64,000 nt of DNA from contig CANTFL010000417.1 in assembly GCA_947650285.1 (NCBI GenBank), forward strand, positions 62,001 through 126,000, read 5' to 3'. The translations under genes were made by a program, and so were the position numbers. The DNA is from Hyaloperonospora brassicae. Lineage: Eukaryota > Oomycota > Peronosporomycetes > Peronosporales > Peronosporaceae. This document shows positions 63,744 to 64,000 of the stretch, piece after piece (the stretch's first letter is position 1; each line of letters opens with the position of its first letter). The notes below the pieces were generated by a model. That model made no database searches, had not been told where the DNA came from, and saw nothing but the letters and a program-made list of their open reading frames with translations.

Positions 63744-64000
63744 TGTGGTGGATTGTATAGCACAAGAGGTTTTTGACCTCGACTCTCTACTAGCGCCCAT
63801 ATGACAGAATGTCGGAGGGTGTATTGGTTTCCGTGTGTTAATCTTCTTTCTCACCTTGTTTCTGATAGATAGAGCGGGTTGCACTCTTTTAGGTGTACTC
63901 GATAGAAAACTTGACCGTGTTTGTGATGGGGTTCGACGTGGACGTGTGGGACCTTTTGCACAGTCACGGGTATACTTGTAGGGCGCTCGATATGAGTCAC
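63744..64000 (-). repeat. Inverted partial LTR of the same derivative family
   Basis: The reverse complement matches 35756-36011 closely, including the terminal CCACA (as TGTGG at 63744-63748), and runs off the window. It is a further copy of the family in opposite orientation. Confidence 0.8.

Noticed and set aside
1..64000. tRNA or rRNA genes, CRISPR arrays, prokaryotic operons
   Set aside because: None recognised by eye. The genes, intron and transposons are eukaryotic, so operon and CRISPR features are not expected. tRNA genes would need a covariance-model scan.

Overview
This window looks like a chromosome segment from an oomycete, most likely a Peronosporales plant pathogen (Phytophthora or downy-mildew type). 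The clues are GC-rich, mostly intronless genes in short intergenic spaces, an oomycete-style initiator/FPR promoter in front of a secreted pectin lyase, a mitochondrial cox2-like insert with oomycete-type residues, and large Ty1/copia and Ty3/gypsy retrotransposons. Species cannot be fixed from the sequence alone.

Gene-rich half (1-22205): a membrane-anchored glycosyltransferase-like protein (728-2116), deoxyhypusine hydroxylase (5465-6397), a UBE3D-like E2-binding ubiquitin ligase (minus strand, 6562-7935), a PX-OTU fusion protein (9134-10687), a two-exon ubiquitin-like protein with a hydrophobic tail (11658-12210), SmD3 (minus strand, 12627-13031) and a secreted pectin lyase (20262-21563). 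They are housekeeping and ubiquitin-related functions plus one cell-wall-degrading enzyme, and do not form one pathway. A Ty1/copia element (13859-18661, 5-bp target duplication ATCTT) sits between SmD3 and the lyase.

Transposon-rich half (22206-64000): (i) Gypsy element A, 22206-29891, has identical 327-bp LTRs and target duplication ACATC. It encodes Gag, a -1 frameshift site, Pol with chromodomain, and a 459-residue antisense ORF overlapping the pol end. (ii) A solo LTR of a related family lies at 29939-30416. (iii) Degenerate sequence follows, including a Ty1/copia relic at about 33160-34450. (iv) A roughly 27.5-kb nested structure follows: a coding-dead Tat-like gypsy derivative (about 35104-62643) is split by a 14.5-kb gypsy element B (41615-56116). 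Element B has 1864-bp LTRs differing at four noticed positions, two gag ORFs, a dual-RNase H/chromodomain Pol with three lesions, and an 864-residue antisense ORF. The window ends inside an inverted copy of the derivative's LTR.

Most notable observations: gypsy element A is studded with short, perfect, mutually unrelated inverted repeats about every 50 bases through LTRs, gag, pol and the antisense ORF. Both intact gypsy elements carry a large RS-rich/coiled-coil ORF on the opposite strand, starting 76-88 bases inside the 3' LTR. Both also have convincing -1 frameshift cassettes. The coding-dead derivative has about 98% identical LTRs, which suggests it was already dead when it moved. A cox2-like mitochondrial fragment lies beside the insertion point of element B.
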